Shown here: one piece after another, positions 16,360 through 22,572 of the stretch
Layout: every line of letters begins with the position of its first letter
How positions within the stretch are numbered: the stretch's first letter is position 1
Origin: UBA7672 sp964550535
Lineage (GTDB): Bacteria; Pseudomonadota; Alphaproteobacteria; Caulobacterales; Hyphomonadaceae
Length of the DNA stretch: 22,572 bases
NCBI GenBank assembly: GCA_964550535.1
Contig: CAZJZQ010000052.1
Span: forward strand, 1-22,572
Reading direction: 5' to 3'
Translations under genes and position numbers: made by a program
Notes under the pieces: generated by a model
What the model saw: only the letters and a program-made list of their open reading frames with translations
Database searches by the model: none
Told to the model about the DNA's origin: nothing

Positions 16360-16678
16360 CGGATATACTCCCGGCGCGTTCTTCGGCGCGCCCTGCGGAA
16401 AAATCTGTTCTGTCGGAGGCGCCCCTGCATCGCATGGCGAACTGCGGGACGGGGTCAGGCTGTGCGCCGGAGACGCTATCGTTTCCGGGAAACGCCCGAA
16501 ACAGCGACGCGGCAAACAGCTGGGGAACGGACGACTGAGTTCATGCGACTCCCCTCCTTGCTGGCGTCAGCGGGAGCAGGCTTCTCCCTGATCCGGCGCG
16601 ATCTGGCAAGTCCCGCCCGATCACAACTGGAAAAGCGCAACACTTGCCCCGGCGGCGCCCGCCTCCGTGCGGATCGCC
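16360..16678. other. 319-base region upstream of the MATE gene
   Basis: It lies between the spermidine-synthase-like gene and the MATE gene, both minus. It holds the 22-codon frame at 16476-16544 and a perfect 7-bp inverted repeat CGTTTCC-G-GGAAACG at 16480-16494 (a candidate operator), which overlaps the end of that frame. I looked for known riboswitch cores here and recognised none. Confidence 0.5.
16476..16544 (-). CDS. Putative 22-residue leader peptide upstream of the MATE gene
   Basis: The ATG at 16544 on the minus strand is preceded by AAGGAGGGGAGTC, the same 13 bases that precede the HU start, and the first codons ATGAAC are also shared. The frame runs 22 codons (starting MNSVVRSPAVC, ending SGVSRKR) to a TAG, 117 bases before the MATE start. 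It is out of frame with MATE. The peptide has no clear homology or run of a single regulatory amino acid, though V, R and S dominate. It may be a leader peptide controlling the transporter, or a decayed gene start; the ribosome site is the only strong evidence. Confidence 0.35.
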   Translation of the reverse strand: MNSVVRSPAVCRVAVSGVSRKR

Positions 16679-17350
16679 TCAGCGCAATCCCGCGAACCAG
16701 ATCACATGCCGCGGCCCCTTGCCATTGCTCCGCGCCCGCACGGTGACTTCCTCGACCTTGAACCCCGCCTCGCTCAACCGCCGGGTAAAGCGCGCGTCCG
16801 CGGTCGCCGACCAGATCGCCAATACCCCGCCCGGCTTCAGCGCCACTTTCGCCGCCGCAAGCCCGCGCATGGAATACAGCCCGTCATTCGCCTCGCGAAC
16901 CAGACCCGACGGCCCGTTGTCGACATCCAGCAGGATCGCATCATACCGCCGCTTGGCGTCCGCAATCTCCGCCGCAACATCGCCCATCAGCAGATGCACG
17001 CGCGGATCGTCCAGACATCCCGCCGTCAGTTCCGCCATCGGTCCGCGCGCCCAGTCGATGATTTCCGGAACCAGCTCCGCCACCGTCACCCGCGCGCCCG
17101 GCCCCAGCACGCCCAGCGCCGCGCGCAGCGTGAACCCCATGCCGTAGCCGCCAATCAGCAGATGCGGCTCCACGCCCTTGCGCAGCCGCTCGCACGTCAT
17201 CGTGGCGAGCTTCTCCTCCGACCCGCCCAACCGGCTGCTCATCAGCTCCGTCGCGTCCAGCATGATGATGTGGTCGCGATCATGTTTGACCAACCGCAGC
17301 TCAACCCCGCCGGGCACGCGCGCAGTCGCAATGAGTTCGCGGGGTTTCAT
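16679..17350 (-). CDS. Spermidine-synthase-like SAM-fold protein
   Basis: The protein has 223 residues. HLLIGGYGMGFTLRAAL (GGYGMG at 67-72) is the nucleotide-binding loop, VAELVPEIIDWARGPM places E92 for ribose binding, GDV (D124) follows, and ILLDVDNGPSGLV (140-151) matches the acidic loop of aminopropyltransferase-fold proteins. It is shorter than true spermidine synthases (about 280-300 residues) because most of the N-terminal beta domain is missing, so it may be a methyltransferase or an aminopropyltransferase of unknown substrate. It is cytoplasmic. Its start is 50 bases after the NYN gene stop, so the two may share a transcript. The ribosome site is poor. Confidence 0.85.
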   Translation of the reverse strand: MKPRELIATARVPGGVELRLVKHDRDHIIMLDATELMSSRLGGSEEKLATMTCERLRKGVEPHLLIGGYGMGFTLRAALGVLGPGARVTVAELVPEIIDWARGPMAELTAGCLDDPRVHLLMGDVAAEIADAKRRYDAILLDVDNGPSGLVREANDGLYSMRGLAAAKVALKPGGVLAIWSATADARFTRRLSEAGFKVEEVTVRARSNGKGPRHVIWFAGLR

Positions 17351-17374
17351 GGGGTGGGGACCGATTAGGGTTGT

Positions 17375-17384
17375 TCAGTACTGA
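17375..17384. promoter_or_regulatory. Perfect 10-bp palindrome before the spermidine-synthase-like gene
   Basis: TCAGTACTGA lies between the NYN stop and the start at 17350. It is a possible repressor site or simply chance; there is no further support. Confidence 0.2.
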
Positions 17385-17399
17385 GCACCTAGTCCGAGT

Positions 17400-18026
17400 T
17401 TACCAACGTTTTGGCTTCTGGAATTTTCCGACAGCATCCGACATCACGTCTGGGAACTGGGCATTGGCAAGGGCGCCAGAACGAACTGGTTTGATGAAAT
17501 GGGCGAGGGGACGGAAGGCCATGCTCATTCTCGCATGAGTATTCATAATCCCGATTGTCTTGCCGAATTTCTTTCGCACTTGCGCAATCGGCTCGCACAG
17601 GTCGCTGTCATTACTCACAATAACTGCAACATCGAAGGCGTCATCGAACGCATCCACGAGCAGGTACGTCGCCAAGTTTACGTCCGAACCCTTTTCTTCG
17701 GTCTTGACCACGCGACTAGGTTTGTATTTGCCCGCATTCCAAGCTGCGGCCTCTGGCATGTCCACTTCATGCGTCAGGAAGTGACCAAAATGAACTTCGA
17801 TCTGCGGTACTGTTGCGAGCGCTCTCAAATACGTCTGCTGGCGCACTGGTTGATCAGGATCATTCGGCCGTGCGCTAACGCGTGCAGTGAAGTACCTCAC
17901 CATATCGATCTGGTTGCGCAGCAAAAGGTTCGTACACAACAGATGCGGATTGAGCCACTTGTATGGCGTCTTACGTAGAGATCCATAATACAGGTTGAAC
18001 CCGTCTATATAGATACGTGTACGCAT
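17400..18026 (-). CDS. NYN-domain (PIN-like) ribonuclease, possibly acquired
   Basis: The 208-residue protein opens RIYIDGFNLYYGSL, the classic NYN start, with D8 as the first metal ligand. EKGSDVNLATYLLVDAF (111-127) supplies D115 and D125, and VIVSNDSDLCEPI supplies D140 and D142. Together these complete the acidic cluster of a PIN-like, metal-dependent RNase of the LabA/NYN group. Base composition is near half GC by eye, against roughly two thirds in neighbours, and codon use is correspondingly relaxed, which suggests horizontal transfer. Its ribosome site is an unusual AAGGGGGG. It has its own promoter-like sequence and a structured leader upstream (18024-18137). Targets are unknown; relatives act in RNA turnover and sometimes lie in defence regions, but no partner gene is seen here. 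Confidence 0.88.
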   Translation of the reverse strand: MRTRIYIDGFNLYYGSLRKTPYKWLNPHLLCTNLLLRNQIDMVRYFTARVSARPNDPDQPVRQQTYLRALATVPQIEVHFGHFLTHEVDMPEAAAWNAGKYKPSRVVKTEEKGSDVNLATYLLVDAFDDAFDVAVIVSNDSDLCEPIAQVRKKFGKTIGIMNTHARMSMAFRPLAHFIKPVRSGALANAQFPDVMSDAVGKFQKPKRW

Positions 18027-18027
18027 G

Positions 18028-18101
18028 ATCCCCCCTTAAAAAAAGCAGCGGCGGCTCCGAAGAGCCGCCGCGCGCCCAAGCGCCGAAGCACTTGGGGGGA
18101 T
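18028..18101 (-). ncRNA. Structured leader of the NYN gene: two UUCG hairpins between anti-SD and SD
   Basis: Read on the minus strand, the leader starts ATCCCCCC (18101-18094). Hairpin 1 follows (CCCAAGTGC, TTCG, GCGCTTGGG; 18096-18075), then hairpin 2 (GCGGCGGCTC, TTCG, GAGCCGCCGC; 18071-18048), TGC, seven T's (18044-18038) and the ribosome site AAGGGGGGAT before the ATG at 18026. The first eight bases are exactly complementary to GGGGGGAT of the ribosome site. Hairpin 1 needs a G-U pair that works only in the minus-strand RNA. The outer three pairs of hairpin 1 compete with the anti-SD pairing, so two alternative folds are possible. Confidence 0.55.
18038..18071 (-). terminator. Intrinsic terminator/attenuator just before the NYN start
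   Basis: A 10-bp stem with a UUCG loop, then three bases, then seven T's, ends 12 bases before the NYN ATG. It could be the purA terminator (purA ends about 100 bases upstream) or an attenuator acting on the promoter at 18108-18137. Its position downstream of that promoter favours attenuation or both. Confidence 0.75.
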
Positions 18102-18107
18102 ATCCAG

Positions 18108-18137
18108 CTAATATCGTGGCCAAAGGTTAAAAGTCAA
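18108..18137 (-). promoter_or_regulatory. Sigma70-like promoter for the NYN gene
   Basis: On the minus strand TTGACT (-35, 18137-18132), an 18-base spacer and TATTAG (-10, 18113-18108) make one of the best housekeeping-type promoters in the window. The predicted start near 18101 coincides with the first base of the anti-SD element, so the whole transcript leader would be the structured element. Confidence 0.6.
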
Positions 18138-18173
18138 TGATTCCCCAGCCCCCAGCATAGGAATAAAAACCTA

Positions 18174-19516
18174 TCACCCCTCAAACGGATCCCGCATCAG
18201 GATCACGTCCTCGCGCTCGGGGCTCGTGGACAGCAACGCAACCGGCTTGCCCACTAGCTCTTCCAGACGCCGCACATACTTCACCGCTTCGCCCGGAAGC
18301 TGCGTCCACGAGCGCGCGCCCTTGGTCGTGCCTTTCCAGCCTTCGAGCGTTTCGTAAACCGGCTCGACCTTGCCCTGCGCCGTCATGCCCGCCGGGAAAT
18401 GATCGATCACCTTCCCGTCGAGCTTGTACCCCGTGCAGACCTTGATCTCGTCGAAGCCGTCCAGCACGTCGAGCTTGGTCAGCGCCAGACCGTTCACGCC
18501 CGACACCGCGCACGCCTGACGCACCATCACCGCATCGAACCAGCCGCAACGGCGCGCGCGGCCCGTGTTCACGCCAACCTCGCGGCCGATCTCGCCGATA
18601 CGGCGGCCGATCTCATTGTCCTGTTCCGTGGGAAACGGTCCGCCGCCGACGCGCGTGCAGTAGGCTTTGATGACGCCGATGCACNNNNNNNNNNTGTAGG
18701 CCTTCACCAGACCCAGCACATACTTGATCGCGCCCGGCCCGACGCCCGATCCCGCCGCCGCCTGTCCCGACACGACGTTCGATGACGTCACGAACGGGAA
18801 AGTGCCGTGATCCACGTCCAGCATCACGCCCTGCGCGCCTTCAAACAGGATGCGCTTGCCGCCGCGCACCTGCTCATCCAGCCGCGCCCACACCGGTTGA
18901 GCGTAAGCGAGGATCTTGTCCGCAATCGCCAGCAGGTCGCGCTTCAGCCCCTCGCCATCCGGCTCCGGCAGGCCCAGACCCGCACGCAGCGGGCGGTGAT
19001 GCGCCAGCAGGCGCTCGATCTTCATGTCCAGCGCCGCCGGATCGGCAAGGTCCGCCACGCGGATGGCGCGACGGCCCACCTTGTCCTCATACGCCGGACC
19101 GATGCCGCGCTTCGTCGTGCCGATCTGCGCCGCGCCCAGGGCCCCCTCACGCGCCGCATCAATGTCCTTGTGCCATGGCAGGATCAGCACGGCGTTGTCC
19201 GCCAGCAGCAGGTTCTGCGGATTCACTTCCACGCCCTGCGCGCGAATGCCGTCGATCTCGGTGAGCATGTGCCACGGATCGACCACCACGCCATTGCCGA
19301 TCACCGACAGCTTGCCCTCTGGCCTCGTGCGCGGGGGCAAGCTGTCGNNNNNNNNNNCGCGAGCTTGAACACCTTGCCGTCGATGACCAGCGTGTGGCCG
19401 GCGTTGTGCCCGCCCTGGAACCGCACCACCACGTCGGCCCGGCTCGACAGCCAGTCGACAATCTTGCCCTTGCCTTCGTCGCCCCACTGGGCGCCGACAA
19501 CCACAACTCCGGACAT
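18174..19516 (-). CDS. purA: Adenylosuccinate synthetase, interrupted by two assembly gaps
   Basis: It makes adenylosuccinate from IMP, aspartate and GTP, the first committed step to AMP. The N-terminus MSGVVVVGAQWGDEGKGK holds the catalytic GDEGKGK (D13), and GGHNAGHT (35-42) follows. Downstream are IGNGVVVDPW, GTTKRGIGPAYEDK, FEGAQGVMLDVDHGTFPFVT, GGGPFPTE and the C-terminal GTP/IMP region to RDPFEG. The gene is surely intact in the organism: both frame breaks coincide with 10-N gaps at 18685 and 19348. At the second gap, a segment encoding LPSGLVRGGKLS reads on the opposite strand (19312-19347), a fold-back error. At the first, GLVKAY is doubled as IGVIKAY. The start is 160 bases from the divergent gene at 19677. 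Confidence 0.95.
18685..18694. other. Assembly gap (10 N) inside purA
   Basis: Both flanks encode the same short purA stretch with different bases (GLVKAY to the right, IGVIKAY to the left), so the two contigs overlap without having been merged, or come from different strains. Confidence 0.97.
19305..19347. repeat. 12-bp inverted repeat ending at a gap (fold-back contig end)
   Basis: CGACAGCTTGCC (19305-19316) is the exact reverse complement of 19336-19347, which ends at the last base before the N run. The 19 bases between them, read on the plus strand with the right arm, encode the PurA motif LPSGLVRGGKLS although purA is on the minus strand. The segment is therefore inverted relative to the gene. 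Confidence 0.85.
19348..19357. other. Assembly gap (10 N) inside purA
   Basis: This fixed-length gap lies between KLA (after VIDGKVF) and the inverted fold-back segment; the real missing sequence is probably only a few codons. Confidence 0.97.
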
Positions 19517-19676
19517 GGGTGCTCCGTTGATTTCCGGGCCCTCAGGACCACACACCCCGGCCCATGGCAAGGGCCACGGGGAGCCGGGCGGGGTTCCGTC
19601 GCCAAACTATGGCTTGCCGTATCGCCGCAGGCATAGTTCTCTCCCGGCGGGGCGGCTGGCGGATTGAGGGTTTCTC

Positions 19677-20333
19677 ATGGTGCGCCTGCTGAAATTTCTC
19701 GTCGCCGCAGTGCTTGTGGCGATCGTTCTCGGTCCGCTCTCCTTCATCGGATTCGCGTGGTGGGATGGATCGCGGCTGGTGACAGAGGCTGAAAAGGCCG
19801 GCTGGCTCACCCCTGTCCCCGAACAGACCCCGCTGACACCGCTGGAGCAGACCGCCTCGACGGCCATTTTCGGCAAGACGTGGGATATGCAGGGCTCCCC
19901 CTGCCGCACCGCCGGACGCTTCGTGAAACACTATGTCGGCGGCGGAGACCGTGACGGCCTCGCCATCTCCCAGCTTCTCGCGCGCGACATGAACAAGGCC
20001 ATCGAGCCCGGCCAGTCGCTGCGCGCCCAGATGCGCCAGCTCGGCGCCGCCTGCATCCTCGAACAGCGCCACGACGACGCCACCCTGCTGCGCCTCTGGT
20101 TCACGCGCGCGCCGATCGCGGACGGCGTCACGGGCGCCGACGCCGCCGCACAGGCCGCGCTGGGCAAGACAGCGGCGGAGCTCAACGCGGACGAAGCCGC
20201 AAAACTTCTCGCCCTTTTCTACGCCCCCGGCGTGGACCAGCGGCCGGCAGACTGGACCGCCGCCGCCAACGCCCTCGCCGCCCGCACCGCTGGCAATCCC
20301 GCCGGCGCCGCCGCAATCCTGTCCGGCAGTTAA
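19677..20333 (+). CDS. Membrane-anchored degenerate GT51 (transglycosylase-like) protein
   Basis: The protein has 218 residues. One N-terminal membrane helix (about 4-27, LLKFLVAAVLVAIVLGPLSF) leaves the rest in the periplasm. Residues about 95-205 follow the order of GT51 peptidoglycan glycosyltransferases: LAISQLLARDM (compare TITQQLARNL), a helix with LEQRHDDATLLRLWF (compare LE-LSKxEILExYLN), then GADAAAQAALGKTAAELNADEAAKLLALFYAPG (compare G-aAA-FGK-LtlaEaAlLAglp-aP). The N-terminal block that should hold the catalytic glutamate (EDxxFxxHxG) is replaced by STAIFGKTWDMQGSPC, so it is probably not catalytic. It may be a scaffold or regulator of cell-wall synthesis. The family link is my pattern reading. 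The thermonuclease-like gene starts 47 bases downstream on the same strand. Confidence 0.7.
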   Translation: MVRLLKFLVAAVLVAIVLGPLSFIGFAWWDGSRLVTEAEKAGWLTPVPEQTPLTPLEQTASTAIFGKTWDMQGSPCRTAGRFVKHYVGGGDRDGLAISQLLARDMNKAIEPGQSLRAQMRQLGAACILEQRHDDATLLRLWFTRAPIADGVTGADAAAQAALGKTAAELNADEAAKLLALFYAPGVDQRPADWTAAANALAARTAGNPAGAAAILSGS

Positions 20334-20380
20334 CCCGCCCCTAACCCCCTCCGGCCTCTCCTTCCCGCAAGGAGAGCGCC

Positions 20381-21055
20381 ATGGCCAGGAAACCGAAGCC
20401 GGAAGCAGACGCGGCCCAACCCGCAGACGCCGACGCAGAGCCCGCGAAACAGAAAAAGGCCAAGGTCCGCAAGCCGAAACGCTCGCCCTCCATCGCGGCG
20501 ATGCTCATCCCTGCCTTCTTCCTCGCCATCGCTTTTGTCCTGAACATGATGCTCAACGACATGGGCGCCAGCCATGCCGATACGCTGGGCGAAGGTTCCG
20601 AGCGCATCGGCCGCGCCAGCGTCGTGGACGCCGATACGCTTGATCTCCACGGCGAGCGCATCCGCCTGGTCGGCGTGGACGCCCCCGAAGGCGGCCAGCG
20701 CTGCCTCGACGCCGCCGGCAAACTCACCCGCTGCGGCTCCATCGCCGCCAACGCGCTGGACGACTATATCGCGCAAAGCCCCGTCACCTGCACGATCGAC
20801 GGCAAGGACCGCTATGGCCGCCTGCTTGGCACATGCTCCGTGCGCGGTGCGGATATCCAGGAATGGCTCGTGCGCAGCGGCCACGCGCTGGCCTATCGCG
20901 ATTACTCCGTCGCTTATGTCCCCGCAGAGAACGCGGCGCGCGACGCAAAGGCCGGCATCTGGTCAGGCCGTTTCGTGAACCCGTGGGACTGGCGCAAGGG
21001 CGCCCGCCTGCCGGGAGAGAAACCCACCAAGGCGATGCTCGAAGGCCGCGTCTGA
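20381..21055 (+). CDS. Membrane-anchored thermonuclease (SNase)-fold protein
   Basis: The protein has 224 residues. A highly charged cytoplasmic head (1-36, Lys/Ala/Pro-rich) is followed by one membrane helix (about 38-58), then an exported nuclease domain. SVVDADTLDLHGERIRLVGVDAPE carries D85, R95, D100 and E103, and DRYGRLLG carries R147. These match D21, R35, D40, E43 and R87 of staphylococcal nuclease, so the calcium-dependent active site looks complete. Four cysteines (108, 118, 137, 152) in the outer domain may form disulfides. The C-terminal GIWSGRFVNPWDWR is typical of the bacterial SNase group. It probably degrades DNA or RNA in the periplasm. AAGGAG lies before the ATG. It may be co-transcribed with the GT51-like gene. 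Confidence 0.92.
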   Translation: MARKPKPEADAAQPADADAEPAKQKKAKVRKPKRSPSIAAMLIPAFFLAIAFVLNMMLNDMGASHADTLGEGSERIGRASVVDADTLDLHGERIRLVGVDAPEGGQRCLDAAGKLTRCGSIAANALDDYIAQSPVTCTIDGKDRYGRLLGTCSVRGADIQEWLVRSGHALAYRDYSVAYVPAENAARDAKAGIWSGRFVNPWDWRKGARLPGEKPTKAMLEGRV

Positions 21056-21090
21056 TTGCGTCACGCGCCGGTTGGTGAAACAACCCCGGC

Positions 21091-21837
21091 ATGACCGAAG
21101 CCAGACCGCATCTCACCCTCGTCACCGGCGCCGCAAAGCGGCTGGGCCGCGCCATCGCGCTGCGCCTTGCGCGCTCGGGTTGCGACATCGTCGTCCACTA
21201 CAACACTTCCGCCGCCGAAGCCGCCAGCGCCGTCGCCGAGATCGAGACGCTGGGCCAGCGCGCTGTGGCCATCAGCTTCGACCAGTCCGAAGCCGCCGCC
21301 ATCGCGACCGGCCTCACCGAAATTGACCTCGCCTTCGGCCGCCTGCCGGATGTGCTGGTGAACTCCGCTTCGGTCTATGGCTGGGACGACATCGCCACCG
21401 TCAATCCGGAAACCCTGCACCGGCATTTCAGCGCCAATCTCTACGGCCCCGTGCTGCTCACCCGCGCCATCGCGGCTGCGGCGACGGACGAGACACGCGG
21501 CCTCATCATCAACCTGCTCGACAACCGGCTGCTTAAACCGCGCGGCGACGAATACCTGTCCTACACGCTGACCAAGCACGCGCTGGACGGCTTCACCACG
21601 CTGATGGCCCAGACGCTCGCCCCGCGCTTCCGCGTCTGCGGCATCGCTCCAGGCTACACGCTTCCGGATGTTGACGCCGAAAGCCGCGCCCACTTCGACA
21701 AACACCACGACAGGACGCCCCTGCAACGCGGCCCCACGGCGGACGATGTTGCGGAGGCCGCAGCCTACCTCTTGTCAGCGCCCGCCATCACCGGCCAGAC
21801 GCTCATCATCGACGGCGGCGGCTTCCTGGCGAGGTAG
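21091..21837 (+). CDS. Pteridine-reductase-like short-chain dehydrogenase (FolM/PTR1 type)
   Basis: The 248-residue SDR has TGAAKRLG (12-19), the GxxxRxG NADPH loop typical of pteridine reductases, then NSASVY (91-96). The catalytic set is D144 (LLDNR), Y158 and K162 (YTLTK). An aspartate in place of the usual serine is the mark of PTR1/FolM enzymes, which reduce dihydropterins or dihydrofolate (family knowledge). The C-terminal IIDGGGFLAR is standard. It is cytoplasmic, and the likely role is tetrahydromonapterin or folate metabolism. It starts 35 bases after the nuclease gene, so it may belong to the same transcript, although the functions do not obviously match. No ribosome site is obvious. 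Confidence 0.88.
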   Translation: MTEARPHLTLVTGAAKRLGRAIALRLARSGCDIVVHYNTSAAEAASAVAEIETLGQRAVAISFDQSEAAAIATGLTEIDLAFGRLPDVLVNSASVYGWDDIATVNPETLHRHFSANLYGPVLLTRAIAAAATDETRGLIINLLDNRLLKPRGDEYLSYTLTKHALDGFTTLMAQTLAPRFRVCGIAPGYTLPDVDAESRAHFDKHHDRTPLQRGPTADDVAEAAAYLLSAPAITGQTLIIDGGGFLAR

Positions 21838-21865
21838 CGTCAACGGCTCAACGCCCTTGGCGTCC

Positions 21866-21931
21866 TTTGTGAATCCTCGCGCCTTCGTGTTCATCTTCCG
21901 GATGAACACGAAGGCACGAAGAATTCACAAA
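21866..21931. repeat. Imperfect ~66-bp palindrome (REP-like) with CACGAAG units
   Basis: The inner arms 21882-21895 and 21901-21914 are a perfect 14-bp inverted repeat around TTCCG. Pairing continues outward with two mismatches and one bulge to 21866 and 21931, ending TTTGTGAA/TTCACAAA. The right side holds CACGAAG three times (21908, 21915 and 21934). It sits between the convergent SDR and DAHP synthase genes. It resembles the CACGAAG-rich palindromic intergenic repeats seen scattered in many environmental genomes; it may act as a terminator or be a non-autonomous repeat. Confidence 0.75.
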
Positions 21932-21957
21932 AGCACGAAGCAACGCTGAAAGGACAA

Positions 21958-22572
21958 TCAGCCCCGCTTGTCCGCCAGCTTGTCCGCGATCAGGAAGGCC
22001 AGCTCCAGCGCCTGTTCGTTGTTGAGGCGCGGATCGCAGTGCGTGTGATACCGGTCCTGCAAGTCCGCATCCGAAATCTGGTGAGCCCCGCCCGTGCACT
22101 CGGTCACGTTCTGGCCGGTCATCTCCAGATGCACGCCGCCGGGATAAGCGCCCTCCGCCTCCGTCACATCGATGAAGCTCGACACTTCATCAAGGATGCG
22201 CTGGAACGGCCGCGTCTTGTAGCCGGACGCCGCCTTCTCGACATTGCCGTGCATCGGATCGGACGACCACACGACCGTGCGGCCCTCCTGCTGCACCCGG
22301 CGCACCAGCTTGGGCAACCCCGCCTCGACCTTGTCCGAACCAAAGCGCGCGATCAGCGTCAGCCGCCCCGGCACGTCATCCGGGTTCAGCACGTCGATCA
22401 GGCGGATCAGATCGTCCGGGTCCAGCGACGGCCCGCACTTCATGCCAACCGGATTGCGAATGCCACGGCAGAACTCGACATGCGCGTGGTCGAGCTGCCG
22501 CGTGCGGTCGCCGATCCAGACCATGTGCGCGGACGTGTCATAGAACTCGCCCGGCCGCGTGGAATCCTCCCG
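21958..22572 (-). CDS. Class II DAHP synthase, C-terminal part (runs off the window)
   Basis: The last about 204 residues of 3-deoxy-7-phosphoheptulonate synthase, the plant-like class II enzyme that joins phosphoenolpyruvate and erythrose 4-phosphate at the start of the shikimate pathway. The frame is open to the window edge, so the N-terminal half lies outside. Diagnostic blocks are GMKCGPSL, the RFG turn, VVWSSDPMHGN, HLEMTGQNVTECTGG (metal and PEP site) and DPRLNNEQALELAF near the end. The C-terminus (LADKRG) is normal. It is cytoplasmic. It converges on the SDR gene with the palindrome at 21866-21931 in between. Feedback sensitivity cannot be judged from this part. Confidence 0.96.
   Translation of the reverse strand, partial: REDSTRPGEFYDTSAHMVWIGDRTRQLDHAHVEFCRGIRNPVGMKCGPSLDPDDLIRLIDVLNPDDVPGRLTLIARFGSDKVEAGLPKLVRRVQQEGRTVVWSSDPMHGNVEKAASGYKTRPFQRILDEVSSFIDVTEAEGAYPGGVHLEMTGQNVTECTGGAHQISDADLQDRYHTHCDPRLNNEQALELAFLIADKLADKRG

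Noticed and set aside
15587..16591. 334-codon plus-strand frame opposite the MATE gene
   Set aside because: Shadow frame; the minus strand has a full MATE protein with proper membrane helices.
16360..16678. Riboswitch upstream of the MATE transporter
   Set aside because: I looked for cobalamin, TPP, SAM-II and guanidine-type conserved cores and saw none.
18174..19516. purA as a pseudogene
   Set aside because: Both frame breaks coincide with 10-N gaps and with visible contig-end errors; all catalytic motifs are otherwise intact.

Overview
The window is GC-rich chromosomal DNA from an alphaproteobacterium. I infer the Hyphomonadaceae/Caulobacterales neighbourhood from the gene families present: a DUF2842 protein, an Atm1-type ABC exporter, a class II DAHP synthase, a GluRS with a KRLGS signature and an alphaproteobacterial VKWSA/GMDFPLGFP protein. 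No rRNA, tRNA, CRISPR array or insertion sequence is visible. Three runs of exactly 10 N (287-296, 18685-18694, 19348-19357) show that this is a scaffold, and the sequence next to the gaps is not trustworthy.

Layout. 1-2440: a small DUF2842 membrane protein, a gap, then two tandem minus-strand outer-membrane beta-barrel paralogues that share a leader motif, a terminator hairpin and a glycine-rich tail. 2440-5404: glutathione peroxidase, GNAT acetyltransferase, a small membrane protein, an amphi-Trp protein, an unknown protein and a secreted EF-hand protein with a strong terminator. 5505-8078: a divergent pair, an Atm1-like ABC exporter (-) and a LOG-family phosphoribohydrolase (+). 8242-10461: a lipoprotein PQQ dehydrogenase fused to cytochrome c, with a terminator. 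10488-13092: gltX and a Gfo/Idh/MocA oxidoreductase, both minus. 13541-14910: an RNase H-fold-like unknown protein and an HU protein, each followed by a terminator. 14935-19516 (-): purA, a NYN-domain nuclease, a spermidine-synthase-like protein and a MATE transporter, read in that order. 19677-21837 (+): a degenerate GT51 transglycosylase, a membrane-anchored thermonuclease-fold protein and a pteridine-reductase-like SDR. 21958-22572 (-): the C-terminal part of class II DAHP synthase, running off the window.

Most of this is ordinary housekeeping and accessory DNA without one large system. The parts most worth a second look are: (i) the NYN gene, clearly poorer in GC than its neighbours, with its own promoter and a compact leader made of two UUCG-tetraloop hairpins bracketed by an anti-Shine-Dalgarno/Shine-Dalgarno pair; (ii) a 22-codon reading frame with a near-perfect ribosome site upstream of the MATE gene; (iii) a GT51-like protein that has lost its catalytic glutamate region; (iv) an imperfect palindrome of about 66 bp between SDR and DAHP synthase; and (v) fold-back inversions at two of the three gaps, which scramble the first barrel gene's terminator and a segment of purA.
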